The notes beneath the pieces were generated by a model. It saw nothing but the letters and a program-made list of their open reading frames with translations, did no database searches and was not told where the DNA came from. Source: Nemertoderma westbladi (taxonomy: Eukaryota > Xenacoelomorpha > Nemertodermatida > Nemertodermatidae). Taken from it: DNA of 64,000 bases. Shown one piece after another: positions 18,605-30,684 of this stretch (the stretch's first letter is position 1; each line of letters opens with the position of its first letter). The stretch is taken from the NCBI GenBank assembly GCA_032718475.1, contig JAUCBJ010009149.1:62001-126000 (forward strand), given 5' to 3'. Position numbers and translations under genes: made by a program.

Positions 18605-21600
18605 GCTTCTTTGTAGCATACAGTATGTTGGCCTGCTATTTATCGTGTTGTAAACGATATAATATACATGATGGCCTAATCGACCAAATAATCATTGATC
18701 TTATGCAGAAATAATACATTATTTTATTAGAGTGACTTTGATCACAGTAATAATTCATGTGTATAATACCAGAGATTATATTGTATTGCAATAGTCATCT
18801 TTCTCGTGGTTTTAATATTTACATATAAATCAATCTTTTCATTTGGAAGCAACACCTGTTTACATACATGATAAGCATACACAAGGCGCAATACGGATAG
18901 AACATTGGTCAGTACCGCCTTGGCATTTATTATACCTTATCCGTCCGGGTTCGGTGGACTTCATCAAAACACGAACCACCGGAGGCAACCCGAATACTCC
19001 TCTCTTTACTTGTAAGGCAGGAAGGGCCCACACCCCCCACACTAGCTCCCAAGGGTGAGTGCTCTTACTATCCCGCCCACATTTACTCCCCCAGAAATAT
19101 GCCACATTTCCATTACAACTGGATGTCTGAAGACGATGGGCTGTTTATTTTCTGTGGCCCATCGAACTTCCAGGTTGGATTACTGATGCTCTAACCACCT
19201 GAACAACATAAAACTGTAAACAAATGTCCTAGAAAGAAATACATAGTGTATCACTTAAGTAAGACACGACTCTCATTTTTTCTTTGACACGACCCTCTCT
19301 ATCTTTTATACAAATCTTATAACTTAATTAAATTGCATGAAAAAGGAAACATGATAGTTTTGGTAACCCTATTTATGCAGACACGGCAGACAAGAGCCAA
19401 GGAAATACGTGTAACATTTTGGACGCCCATGTTACGGCAATCGTTTAACCAGTAGTTTATATTTATTTCTTATTCCATAAACTCCTTGTACTCAATCAAA
19501 TTCAATAAAATAGAAACTTCCAAACATGCCTCACAGTTTCTCGTGATTATCATGTCGTGAATCTATCACACTTCAACAATTTAAGAATTCGGGCGCTGTG
19601 CGTCTGTGCGTGCATATGGATAACGCACCTTATAATTGATTCATTATTGTAAGTAAGCTGGTCACATAAGGATACGTCAGAAACCTAAAGTTCGACTACT
19701 TAGACTCCTATATATGGGAGTCCATGATATGGGTTCTAACTGAGTTCAAGTACAATCAATGCACACATCTGCAACCAGACACTATATAACATTAGAGTTC
19801 TCATTGGACCCCCAAGCTTGCGCCTTGGAACTGAGCCTCCTCCGTTTCGTAGGACATTTATTTTTTCGTGAAGACCAGCCTGTACACAGTCTTGCGCTTT
19901 GGCAGCCTATTGGAAAACATAAGCAACGTGGACAGTTCTTAAGATGCTTCTTAAAGGACACTGGCCTTGATGATGCGGATAATCTCGCGAAAGTCACGGG
20001 GGATAGGGAGTTGTGGTGGCAGGCATCAGTACGGGGATTTATCGCAGCACATAGTATCAGCATCGCATCGCACAGGGCACAGGTGATTTTCTCGGCGTTC
20101 GGCGGGATGTCACCAACCACCCAGAAACTTTTTAAGCATCTGAGTTTAAAACTCAGAAAAACCAATTGTTGTCATGGTCAATGAAAGAAAGATAACAACC
20201 GGTTTAAATAGGGAAATAATTAGTGAAGTAGACGATTAGTGAACATGTCAAAGGTTATTCCGACCTATGAATCAAGTTTTAAAAGAAGCTTTCTGTAACA
20301 AAGATGGAAAAGGTTGTTGTTTCCTATCGCAGGTGGTAAAATTTAAGTTAGCCAATGATTGTTACTGGACCCTGAGATCGGATGTTTGCTTACGGAACCC
20401 AGCAATGAATAGATGTATTGCAATTTCAAGATTACTCGTACTAGGGCCTGCCTATCCAACCAAGATATGAACCCTGCACAATGGATTTGAATAATTGTGG
20501 TGTAGTATGAGGCCTAATCCAATCACAAGTTTCCACAATAAAATTAGCCCAATAGATTACGGTTAGGCATTGCATTGCTATATGCGATTGGCTGTATCGC
20601 AAAACTACGTCACCGTTATCTTACTTAACATTATATTGTTGTTTAATTAAGTATTACATAAATTTGGCTCACACTAACCAAAGCTTAATATATTTGAAAA
20701 ATTTGGATTTTACTAGCTATATATTTATTTTTAACTTATTGAAAAATTATAAATATCCCCGCTTTTGATTTAATCAAGTAATATATATTACTTTATATTA
20801 CAGCAGTGATTCCTTTATGAACATTCGTTTTAATTTGGTATTTTAAAATTAAAATTAGTTTTAAATTAAACTTCCGTTATTCGAGGAAGATTTGTTAGGT
20901 AGACATATTTTATGAATTGACAGATCCTTTCACTCAATAAGAAATGTCCAACCAAGCACAAACATCGCAAGGTTACAGTTGCATAGCAACTGGTTCTGGT
21001 CTATATCACATTCAACCAGGTGAGATTTTAACTAAGTTAATGAAAAGAACGGTTTGTATATCTTAGATAGCTATAACCTTCCTTTAGGTGCGTTGATTAT
21101 TTGACATGGGTGTATTTGTATTTTATGTAAGAAATTGTAAAATACATCTTCATTTCAGTGAGAAATCAAAAAAAATATACGACACATAGAGATACTACTG
21201 TAGAATGTTTTTCTAAATAATAAGTTAACTTGTGTAGAGGAAAAATTATTTACAGAAATGGAATTCTCGCATATAATAGCAGTAAATCACATGAGAGCTA
21301 AGAATTTCAAAAATGTAAAATTACACAATCCCTTAAAGATTATCGACAAATAAATTATTTATTACAAAATCAAACGTAACAATTAAATACACTATAAGCA
21401 ACTTTATATATTTTTATATATTTATTATATATATTTATAGATTTTAGATTTTCGTCTGTAGCTAAATTATACACTTCCGAGTTATACATTTCCGAAACAC
21501 TCTAAATTATACATTTCCGAGATAATTGCCTTCAAAGTTTAAACCTCCCCGCTCAAAACTATCTGTCTGGGCCTCTGGGATCTCGTTGGTTAATAAAGTC

Positions 21601-22599
21601 TAGCACGAGGGAAGCACACCACCGATCAAGATAACCAGATGATATCATAATTAAATTTAATTAATGCTCATTAAAATCCGAATGAATATAAAATGTGGCT
21701 TTATTTCCCGGCGGGATATAAGTTGTTGAATATAAATAACTTTATATATCGTATACCTCGCACATCACATATCGCCTACTAGTCTACTTCGTAAAATACC
21801 GGTACATCACTGAAGTGTTCAACTAACAGGCCTCTGGTTGTTACCATAAAATCCATATCATAATAAATTCAGCACATATTAAGTTTGGGATAGTTACCGG
21901 TAGTAGGCGGCTTTCGTATAATATATTGGACGTGACGCCGTTATAATAATTCGTTCTCTTTAGGTTTTCTCCCTACGACTATATACCCTCCTTCATTCAA
22001 CCCCGCCGACATTCTGGGTTTATCCTCGGTCTATCCACCTCCACTACCGGGTCCCACATCCTTCCTTCACGGAGGGCTGCCCCATCCCAATATAAAGGTC
22101 GATCTGGATGGACGGGTATTGTGGAAAAAGTTTCACGCCATCGGAACAGAGATGATAATTACAAAAGGTGGAAGGTTAGTATAGAGGAAGAGTGTTCACA
22201 GCATCTTTATAATAGCATATCAATTAATTTAATTAGTACAGTAAATATGTATTGTAGGCCTAGTGATAAAAATATATAGGACATATAATAATACTTAAAG
22301 AGTTAACTGATAAGCGAATCTCATTTCGTGAAATAATATATCGTCGGCTCAATGTTAAATTATCAATTAAGGCAAAGGAGTATAGTTTCTATAACCAAAA
22401 CAATAAACGAAAGTAAATAGAACAGGTTAAGAGTTTATTTTTGAGAACTAGATGTTATTTCTCTCGATATTCCCCTGGAGATGGATGAATTCTGATAGCG
22501 GCCAGAGCACCCCCCATCCTCAATAGGTAATTGTGACAATTAATTATGAAACAATATTATAATTTATATGTTTTTAATATCCATTAGATTGTATAAATT
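18605..22599. other. Non-coding host-like DNA
   Basis: About 4 kb of AT-rich sequence without a supportable gene, apart from the SINE at ~18945-19207. Frames such as 19759-20184 lack homology cues and codon structure. A short tandem word 'taaattatacatttccga' recurs near 21464-21523. Confidence 0.6.
18945..19207 (-). mobile_element. tRNA-derived SINE 1
   Basis: On the minus strand a tRNA-like head has an A-box-like ggtggttagagc (19190-19201) and a B-box-like gaagttcga (19162-19170), spaced as in pol III promoters. The body and tail share cccgaat/ccggaggc...cctct words with SINE 2 at 23050. The tRNA fold is degraded and no oligo-A tail is obvious, so this is an old copy. Confidence 0.65.
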
Positions 22600-22715
22600 A
22601 TTAAGTAATTTAAACAGGACTTAGGGTGATCCATTCCCGCTGGTGGCGAATTCATTTTTTCCGCTCCATTTGCTATAGAGTTGGATCATCCTAAGTCCTG
22701 TTTAAATTACTTAAT
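22600..22715. repeat. Near-perfect 34-bp hairpin (foldback)
   Basis: The arm at 22600-22633 (attaagtaatttaaacagg...) pairs with 22682-22715, 33 of 34 bases, around a 48-base loop. It is preceded and followed by AT-rich DNA. It could be a tiny MITE or a structured RNA/DNA hairpin. Confidence 0.88.
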
Positions 22716-23049
22716 AAAACATTATAATTATTCGATAATTTTATATTGGCACATTTCACCCTCCATTGGGTACCTATCCTTTGATATATATATTACTCTG
22801 GTATAAATATTTAGGATACACGCAGCATGTGACACATCCATGTAACTATAATGATTCGAACTAAATCGATACTGACGATATCCATTTTGATAAAATTATA
22901 TAATTTGAAAAAAACGACAGTTACAAAGAGTAGGGAATCTTCCTTTGGTTTAGGTTCTGTATATACGGCACAAGTAATATAAATATGTTCATAAAATACG
23001 GCCAAAATTAACTTCAATAGGCGAGGTATTTCTTATCTATTATGGCATC

Positions 23050-23294
23050 ACAAAACAAACAGTCGGCGGAGTCCGGAGGCGACCCGAAGGCTCCTCTTTC
23101 GATTGCTGCTACCCGAAATTAGGGGTGGCGGTGGGCGCTACTTACTCCTAACCCTTGTTTTGCTCCCAGTAATTTAACTGGTATACTCATTTTATCGACA
23201 CAAGTGGATGAAAGGCTGAGTGGACCCTAGCGGGGCTGAACCTACAACCAGTGGATGGCAGGCCCAGCGCTCCACCAACTGAGCTACACCGCCA
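23050..23294 (-). mobile_element. tRNA-derived SINE 2
   Basis: Read on the minus strand, the head starts ggcggtgtagctcagttgg (A box, 23275-23293), with a D-arm-like gctc...gagc pairing. The B-box-like ggttcagcc is at 23234-23243. The body ends in a ccggaggc...cctct tail shared with SINE 1. The tRNA-like portion is better preserved than in SINE 1 but has no intact acceptor stem, so it is a SINE rather than a functional tRNA gene. Confidence 0.8.
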
Positions 23295-23394
23295 CACAGT
23301 TTAATAAATTGGTGTTATTATTTTTTTTTGATGCATAGTTCCCATATTATTTGATGTATATAGAATTTGTTAGTATCCCAAAAAGCACATATTA

Positions 23395-23814
23395 TGGTAG
23401 TGTAACACTGCGGAGTAATTCGGAAGTGTAACACTGCGGAGTAATTCGGGTAGTGTAACACTGCGGACTGCGGAGTAATTCGGGTAGTGTAACACTGCAG
23501 AGTAATTTGGGTAGTGTAACACTGCGGAGTAATTCGGGTAGTGTAACACTGCGGAGTAATTCGGGTAGTGTAACACTGCGGAGTAATTCGGGTAGTGTAA
23601 CACTGCGGAGTAATTCGGGTAGTGTAACACTGCGGAGTAATTCGGGTAGTGTAACACTGCGGAGTAATTCGGGTAGTGTAACACTGCGGAGTAATTCGGG
23701 TAGTGTAACACTGCGCGCTGCGGAGTAATTCGGAAGTGTAACACTGCGGAGTAATTCGGGTAGTGTAACACTACGGACTGCGGAGTAACTCGGGTAGTGT
23801 AACACTGCGGAGTA
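23395..23814. repeat. 27-bp minisatellite, left segment
   Basis: About 15 copies of a 27-base unit containing gagtaattcggg, tagtgtaacac and tgcg, with 7-base insertion (gactgcg) and 1-base deletion (cggaagtg) variants. It ends with GAGTA directly before the E3 LTR. It is the same array as 40477-43644, split by insertion of E3. Frames read through it are repeat artefacts. Confidence 0.95.
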
Positions 23815-24998
23815 TGTAAAAGCTTTTGTGGGATAACTGATTCGTTTGCCTTGCTAACCAGTTCCCCCCCCGTCGCTAGAATACTCTAAAAAGGGATCTA
23901 TAACTCGAATAGCACAAGCTACCGGCTGATTGGCTGATTCGCTGTGCGAAGGGATCTGGGCTACGTTTGATTGTCCAGCTAGCTTGGGAAAGTATCTCCC
24001 AATAGAATTTGAGTTGATTTTGATTTCGACCTATCACAGATCTACTGAACTGAATTTTCCTATCTTTATGCTCTTTCTCTGTGTTGGGTGGAAGCCTTTG
24101 TAAATAAGGTTATTCTTATCAGTTTTCAGTGTTGTTGGTCTTTCTTTCCTAAGCCAGGAGAGAACGGCTTGTAAATATTTTGTGCTTTTCTGTTTTTAGT
24201 CTAACACTAGTAGGCTTAATTATAAAGGGCATATATCCGTTATCACTGGGTAACTCAATGTTATCACAACACTTAATATCAAACTAATGAACTTAACGCA
24301 CACTGAATTACTGTGCATACTTTTATATTGTTATACTGCTATTTACTGTCAGTTCTTCATAATATGGTTGATGAATTATTATATTTGGAATAACGATAAA
24401 TAACCCCGAAACCCAATATTCTTGATATACCGAAGGTAAGAGAGAAAGGTTACATATAACGATTGTGACTTATGTTAAAGTGGTTTGAAGTGAATCTAAT
24501 GTTATTTGATAGACCCTACATGAGTCAGTCCGTGTTCCTTTTATATATAACTAAAATCAGTGAAGATCGGCAGATCAGTGTGCAGTATTGTGCAGCATTG
24601 TGTATGAGTGATACTGATAACGAAGCATTTCCTAAAGAATGCGCCATATATGTGAATTATAACTAAGCCATATTGTTGTGAGTAGTTTAAGTCATAACTC
24701 TGTTTGTATAAATAGAGCGCCACGTCCTAAAGGAACTGTTAATATTCCCCGAAGGTGAATAATATTGTCAGAGATTATATAATACTGTCAGTCGAATAAT
24801 ACATTAGGCTTACATAGCAATAAGATTAAGCCGTCGAACCCAATCTCCCGGGTATATCCAGCGGGTGAATGATCGCGCACAGATTGGTTTCGACTAGTGT
24901 AGTGAATAAAATACTTGTCATAGACTAAAAGTGATTTGTTATCTAGAAGACATCATAATTTGGCGGGTTAAACTGCCAAAGGTCTAAAAGCGCGAACA
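23815..24998 (+). repeat. 5' LTR of E3 (L3, U3 type B)
   Basis: 1,184 bp, tgtaaaagctttt...gcgcgaaca. It has a TATAAATA box and matches L4 almost base for base. The first ~0.4 kb (type B U3) differs from L1/L5 while the downstream part is shared. The sequence after its end (ataacgg) is not an obvious tRNA-primer site. Confidence 0.95.
24707..24714 (+). promoter_or_regulatory. TATA box in LTR L3
   Basis: TATAAATA followed by the GC-rich agagcgccacgtcc, repeated in L4 at 40185-40192. L1 and L5 carry altered versions. This suggests the start of the R region ~25-30 bases downstream. Confidence 0.55.
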
Positions 24999-27321
24999 AT
25001 AACGGATATTTAGTCTGTATTGCAGTGTAGGCATTAAATACAGTTTAATATTGTTCTGGTAAGAACAATAACGGATATAGCTTTATTGCAGTAAGCAATA
25101 AAGTTGAAAGTACCGGTCAACCGGTAAACCTGAACGGTCAATCTGTAGGTCAGTAGGCCCAACTGCCAGAACCGGTACTGCCGTAGGTCCGTAGGTCCAA
25201 CTGCCAGAATCGGTACTTCAGTAGGTTGGTAGGCCTAACTGTCCTAACCGGTACATCCCGTATAAGTACATTAGTATTATTCGATTTGATTATATATGCC
25301 GGTAGGTCTTAATAATTAATCGGGGACGCCTGGTTTTTATTGGGATTTTACTTAGGCCTATTTCTGTCAGTTTTATTTATTTGTAGGCCAGTATTGAGCA
25401 GAAGGCGTGTAAGCCTGATCAGATTGAGCAGACAATTTGTAGGTTGAACTGTTGTCTGATTGCTGTTAGGTCTGAACGGATTACAGTGTGTGTAGAGCCT
25501 GTCCGATAAAGAACTGTTAGGAAGTAGGGGCAGCGAATGCTGTAAGGTAAACCCCCAACTAAAGAATAAGTCGTACTACTGGGTTAGAACGCATACTACC
25601 TAATTATTTCGGAGTCTGCATGTCCTGTAGTTTATTTAGGCTTGAGAGTAGTCTGCCATCGTTGAGTCTGTACTTTGTTTGTGTAAGTCTGTACGGGTAG
25701 CGTATAATATTTATTTAGATAATTTGTAGGCTGGATAGTTGTCTGGCTGTTATTAGGTCTGAACGGATTGCCGCGTGTGTAGATCACTTGTCCGATAAAG
25801 AACGGTTAGGAAGTAGGGGCAGCGAATGCTGTAAGGTAAACCCCCGACTAAAGAATAAGTCGTACTACTGGGTTAGAACGCATACTACCTAATTATTTCG
25901 GAGTCTGCATATACCGTAGTTTGTTTAGGCTTGATAGTAGTCTGTCAGTGTTCGGTCTGCATTTTGTTTGAGTAGTTTGTACGCGTAGCGTAATATTTAT
26001 TATTCAGAGTTTATGCGATTATTCGCAACATTCATTCCCCAAGTTTGTTCCTACAGTAATTGTGTTTGTTATACATACCGCTATAGTTAAATTAACCCCG
26101 GTACTACACGGGCTGCTTGGCGTAGGTAAAGACTGGTGATTTTGTGCATCGGTCACTCCAGCAGATGCCGTGGTTCTTTTAGCTGTTCAAGTATATTTAA
26201 CTACAGATTATATGTTATACAAGTACTCGTACCTAATTTAGGGTTTAGTGTACAGTGCTTTCCGAAAGTAATTAGTGTAGGCATTATATTTGTGTTGTAA
26301 AGTGGTTGATAGGCACGTTCGATTAGCTCTATTAACTTCTAGGTAGGAACACTCCGTGATACATAACGTAGTACCTGTAGCGATACGGCTATAGGTCGTC
26401 AGGCGGTGGTATTTTCCTATCTGGACAACGCAGTGTATTTACTACTACTTATTATTTCAAATACCGTAGTACCCTGTCCGTTGTAATAACCAGATTTCTA
26501 ACCCTTTGTTAGGCTGGTTAGTAGACTTCTTGTAAAATTACCCTAAAAAATTAGTATTTTGTGTTTTTTGTAAATTTTTGTGTTTATTTAGAGATTGTAA
26601 TCTCACCCGAATTGTACGTAATTTGTAGTATTAAGTAACTTAGGTAAATTAGAATTATTTGTTTTAGTGTCCTATAAGTAACACTTCACTGAAAGCGCAC
26701 CGCTTTGTGTAGTGATTACTCCCCAGAAATAATAACATTTATTTCAAACATTGACAAAACCCATTAAAACGGGTATATATATATTATAAATCAAATCTAA
26801 CGATTTATAAATAGTAGGCCTACCATACAACCATTAGGTCTCAATATCAGTTGGATTACTGCTCAAATAACGGTAGTAAAGTAAGTAAAGTAACCAAGTA
26901 ACCCTAAAATACAGAAATTCAATTATTTAAAATAATTGATATACCGGTATTTACGATAGGCCTATTATCTTTATTTCTATAAATTTAGGCTGAAATTATA
27001 CCGGTACTTATAATTAATTCTAGTCCAGAATTATATATACTACAAACTGTAAGCTGTATACCGGTATTCCCGATAGGCCTATTATATATTTATATATATT
27101 TGTGCTAAAATTATACCGGTATTCTGTGATAAACCTAGTCTGTAATAATACTTATATAGTTATATATACTATAAGCATACCGGTATTCTAATATATTATA
27201 TATATCACGCTACACTGAGTGGCAGTACCGGTAATTAATTACTAGGCTAGCAGTTAATACTGAGTTACTAGACTTGCTCAGACTGTAATACAGCAGTAGA
27301 CATTCAACTGTATACATAAAC
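24999..27321 (+). other. Long 5' leader of E3
   Basis: 2.3 kb of untranslated sequence between LTR and gag, matching the E2 leader and, in reverse, E4 51680-53155. It contains the ~45-bp aaccggtac repeats (25110-25250) and the 287-bp tandem duplication (25434, 25721). The second half is AT-rich with accggtat motifs. It is unusually long for a BEL/Pao element. Confidence 0.8.
25434..26010. repeat. 287-bp tandem duplication in the E3 leader
   Basis: Two copies starting 'aatttgtagg' at 25434 and 25721, the counterpart of the repeat at 15305 in E2. Confidence 0.88.
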
Positions 27322-30300
27322 ATGTCTGATACTAAGCAGAACCTGTCAGACAGTTTATTAGATGTAACTATCTGCGACTCAGATAGAGGCGTAGAACCGT
27401 CTAGTCGTAAGTTCAGTTCACCTCCCACTGTGAGGAAAGTCATCCCTCCAGTAGTAATAAAAGAACCTAGGCTGGTCCAACATCGTAGGTCTATCATAGG
27501 CACTCGAGCTCAGGTCAAACGGGACCAAGAAGCAGCGGAACAGCAACAACCCGCGAGCCAAGAACTTATTTCTCAGCGGCCCGACAGCTCCAGTAGTGAA
27601 GATACGGTAGAACTGACACCCGAACACGGAGCAAGGATGACGGATGAGGCTTATTCAGATCCCCTTCTCATCCTTCCTGCAGCCGTACTCACTAGGTTAT
27701 TGATCGCTGTGGAAGAACACCAGATCGATTGGGCGAAAAGCCAGCGTTCAACTAGAGATAGTTATGCTGGATACACAAGGGAAGAACTGAAGTCCATGGT
27801 CGAGTCGCAATGGAACTTCCCCGGACCCGGACTCCCGTTTGATTTATCCGAAGCTGCCTGGGAAGACATAAACCGGATGGGAGTAGCCAAAGAAACCATC
27901 GATCCAGCTGTGTGGAAGAGGTCCGCAGCCGGATACGCACAGGGATTCTTCAGCTCTATGGAGCGAGTAGAAAAACAACTTTTACAACAACCTCAAGGAC
28001 CTCAAGAGCAGGGACAGCTGCTTTATCAAGTAAGAGAAAGAATTCTACGAATCAGGTTAATATTATCGGCCTTTGAGGAGGCTTCTAAACGAAGACAAGA
28101 CACGTCGTTGCAAGTCGCCGTAAAGACTTGGTTTCAAAGGGTGAATCTCCAGGTTCAAGGAACATCTCAGTGGAAAGCTCAGCTGGAGGAGCGATCGGCC
28201 CATGGGGAATCAACAGACGCTACTTTTTCCCAAGTGGAAAGTGAAGCGACGGCAGAGAAGCCGCATAAGAGGGATGCCATTGACATCTATCTGTCGGACT
28301 ATCAACGTTTTTTAGGTGATGACGAATTGAGGAGAAGGTTAGATGGACTTAGCCCTAATAGCGAAGGAACCAAGCTTGTGTTGGATGCCATCGATGTGGA
28401 AATGAGGGCTGCGAACCAGGCTAAATTCGATGAACAACTCCGCATCGTTAGAGAACAAGAAGAACAAGTAAGGAAAAAACGTATAGAAGACAGAAAGGCA
28501 GCAGCAAAAGCAGAGGCAGAAGCAAAAGCGGCAGCGGCAGAGGCAAAAGCGGCAGCGGTGGCGGAAGCAGAACGGAGAGCGGCTGAAGAGATCGCCCAAC
28601 TGGAGTTGGAAAATCTTCAAGAGAAGCAAGACGACTTCAGTAAACAGTTAACAGTTAGTAATATGCAGATGATGAATCGATCTACTCCCAAAAGACAGGG
28701 ATATACATCATCTGAAGAAGGCGATACCACCGATACTGAAGGCAAAGGAAATAGATCTCGTCTAAGCAGACGTAAAAGAACATTCCAAATTGCCTGATTT
28801 GCCTCCAGCTGTTAGAAGGCAACTAAATAACACCAACTTAGGTAGTACAGAGCCCACAGACCAAATAATTAAAATAGAAAGACTCCCTACTATAGTAGAT
28901 GAGCCTGAAATAATTAGGCCTGTTCTTGAAATCACCCCTTCGGTGATAGACACACCTGTGCTCCCTGAAGCCACCTCTAAATTCCCTCTACATAGCACTA
29001 AGCTACCTGTGCCCAGTAGAACTGCCCAGGAGACAGTTCAGGTCCTGGACCCCGAGCGAAATATTCATAATTTGTCGCCCGTTGTCCCTCGTCCGCCCGC
29101 TACAACGTTGGCGACTCCCGCTTCGGCGGTCGAATGGGTGGACGAGAGACGGCGGGGGATGGATATCCTGCTCGGGCAGATGCAGGAGACTGTCCAGCAA
29201 TTCAAGGGCACAGTAAGGGAAAGTAGGCTAGAGTTGCAAGAAGTGCAGCAAAGTATCGCGCTAGAACGAGATAAATTAGTAAATACGCAAAAGGGTATAC
29301 CACCACCCTCTGTAACAATGTGTCAACCTGTTAGGTCTGAAGTATCTCATGTGCAAGGTGTGGAGCCTACACGCATATATACTGCTAGCGAAGCAGAAAC
29401 TCCTATAGTAAACCCTATTAAGGGTAATTATAGACCTGTTGATAATGACATTCCATATAGAACTGATCATAATCCGAGAAATTTATATACCGATAACTCG
29501 ATATTAAATAACACGATGGCCCAAGAAAGTTTTACGCGTCAAATGGCTAGAACCGAAGCCCCCGGCAAGCGGTAAAGGTGGGAGAGATCGTCAAATTCAA
29601 TGGAGATGAGATGAAATGGTTACCTTTTAATGAATATTACAAAGATAACATACAGAATTCTGTACTATCTAATGGAGAAAAACTTAGATACCTCATCGAG
29701 TGCTTGGAAGGATCTCCCAAGTTAATGGCGTTAAAGTTTATTGGACATCCAGACGGATTAAGACAAGTTTGGGATACACTAAACATCAGGTATGGTAATA
29801 GGAATAATATCGCTGGGTACTTGTATGCAAAATTAGTAGCGCCCCGAAAGTTTATTAGTAGCGGGATTATCGAGTTTTCCGATGAGATCCAGGAGATCTG
29901 CAGATAATTAGATTGGCTAGGTAAGTCTCATGAGTATCAGAACACTATGGTTATTAGAGCAGGGGCTTCTACTTTACCGAAAGGTGGAGTAGGTACACGC
30001 TGGGATAAGAAAGTGTTATATATGATGGAACAACAACGACGAGACCCTACCATGGCTGATCTCATGTCATTCCTAGATGGAGAAGTGAAATTACAGCTCC
30101 TGAAACTGTCTAGGGAGAAGACACCGGAAAACAAGGTAAGTGAAAAACCCGTTTCTAGGAGAAAGGTAACACCACTGTGTTATACAGACGACGGCGAAAG
30201 CCAGACTTCTCAAGGAGAAGATAGCGGGAAAGACACTGATCGATCTTATTACGTAAATAAAATTCCTAAAGATCAGGTGAGTAAATTCAAGTCTCGATCA

Positions 30301-30684
30301 AATGACAGGAGAGAACAGGTAAGAAAAACTCCTCCTACGTCTCCCAAGAGAATTCCGGTGAGAAAGCCCGAAGAAAGGGCAAGCGTACACAATGTGACTC
30401 AAAATAAGGTAAGTAACATCAAACCGAAATGTGCGCTGTGTGACGGGACCCACCGTTTGAATATGTGTGATGAATTCCTGAAGAAGTCATTAACGGAGAG
30501 ACGCGAAGTCATGTGGGATAAGCGGTTATGTTATAATTGCCTCAGACAAGGACACCAACGGCGTACCTGTTTCTCTGACATAAGGTGTGCAAAGTGTGGT
30601 GCGAAACATCATATCTTGTTGCACGCTGAATTCGATCGAAATAGTCCGAATCAGGTAAGTGATTCCGAGCTACATGTCAACTAA
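27322..30684 (+). pseudogene. gag: BEL/Pao gag of E3, frameshifted
   Basis: Starts at ATG 27322 (MSDTKQNLSD...). The first ~490 codons include a poorly conserved N-terminal region and an Ala/Glu/Lys-rich coiled coil (28498-28620, AEAKAAAAEAKA). A deletion of about 10 bases near 28785 relative to E1/E4 shifts the frame. The next block begins PDLPPAVRRQL. A 2-base insertion near 29560 shifts it again, before the DUF1759-type capsid core (KFNGDEMKWLPF). A CAA-to-TAA change interrupts it at 29905. The last block has the zinc knuckles CALCDGTHRLNMC, CYNCLRQGHQRRTC and CAKCGAKHH. After SELHV the gag C-terminus is deleted and joins pol. The protein would bind element RNA and build the particle, but this copy cannot make it whole. 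Confidence 0.9.

Noticed and set aside
19759-20184. 141-codon frame in the host-like region
   Set aside because: Open on both strands over the same bases, no family resemblance and no splice context; could be a relic exon but cannot be supported.
23050-23294. Functional tRNA gene on the minus strand
   Set aside because: A and B box-like sequences exist, but the acceptor stem does not pair and a SINE body with a shared tail follows.
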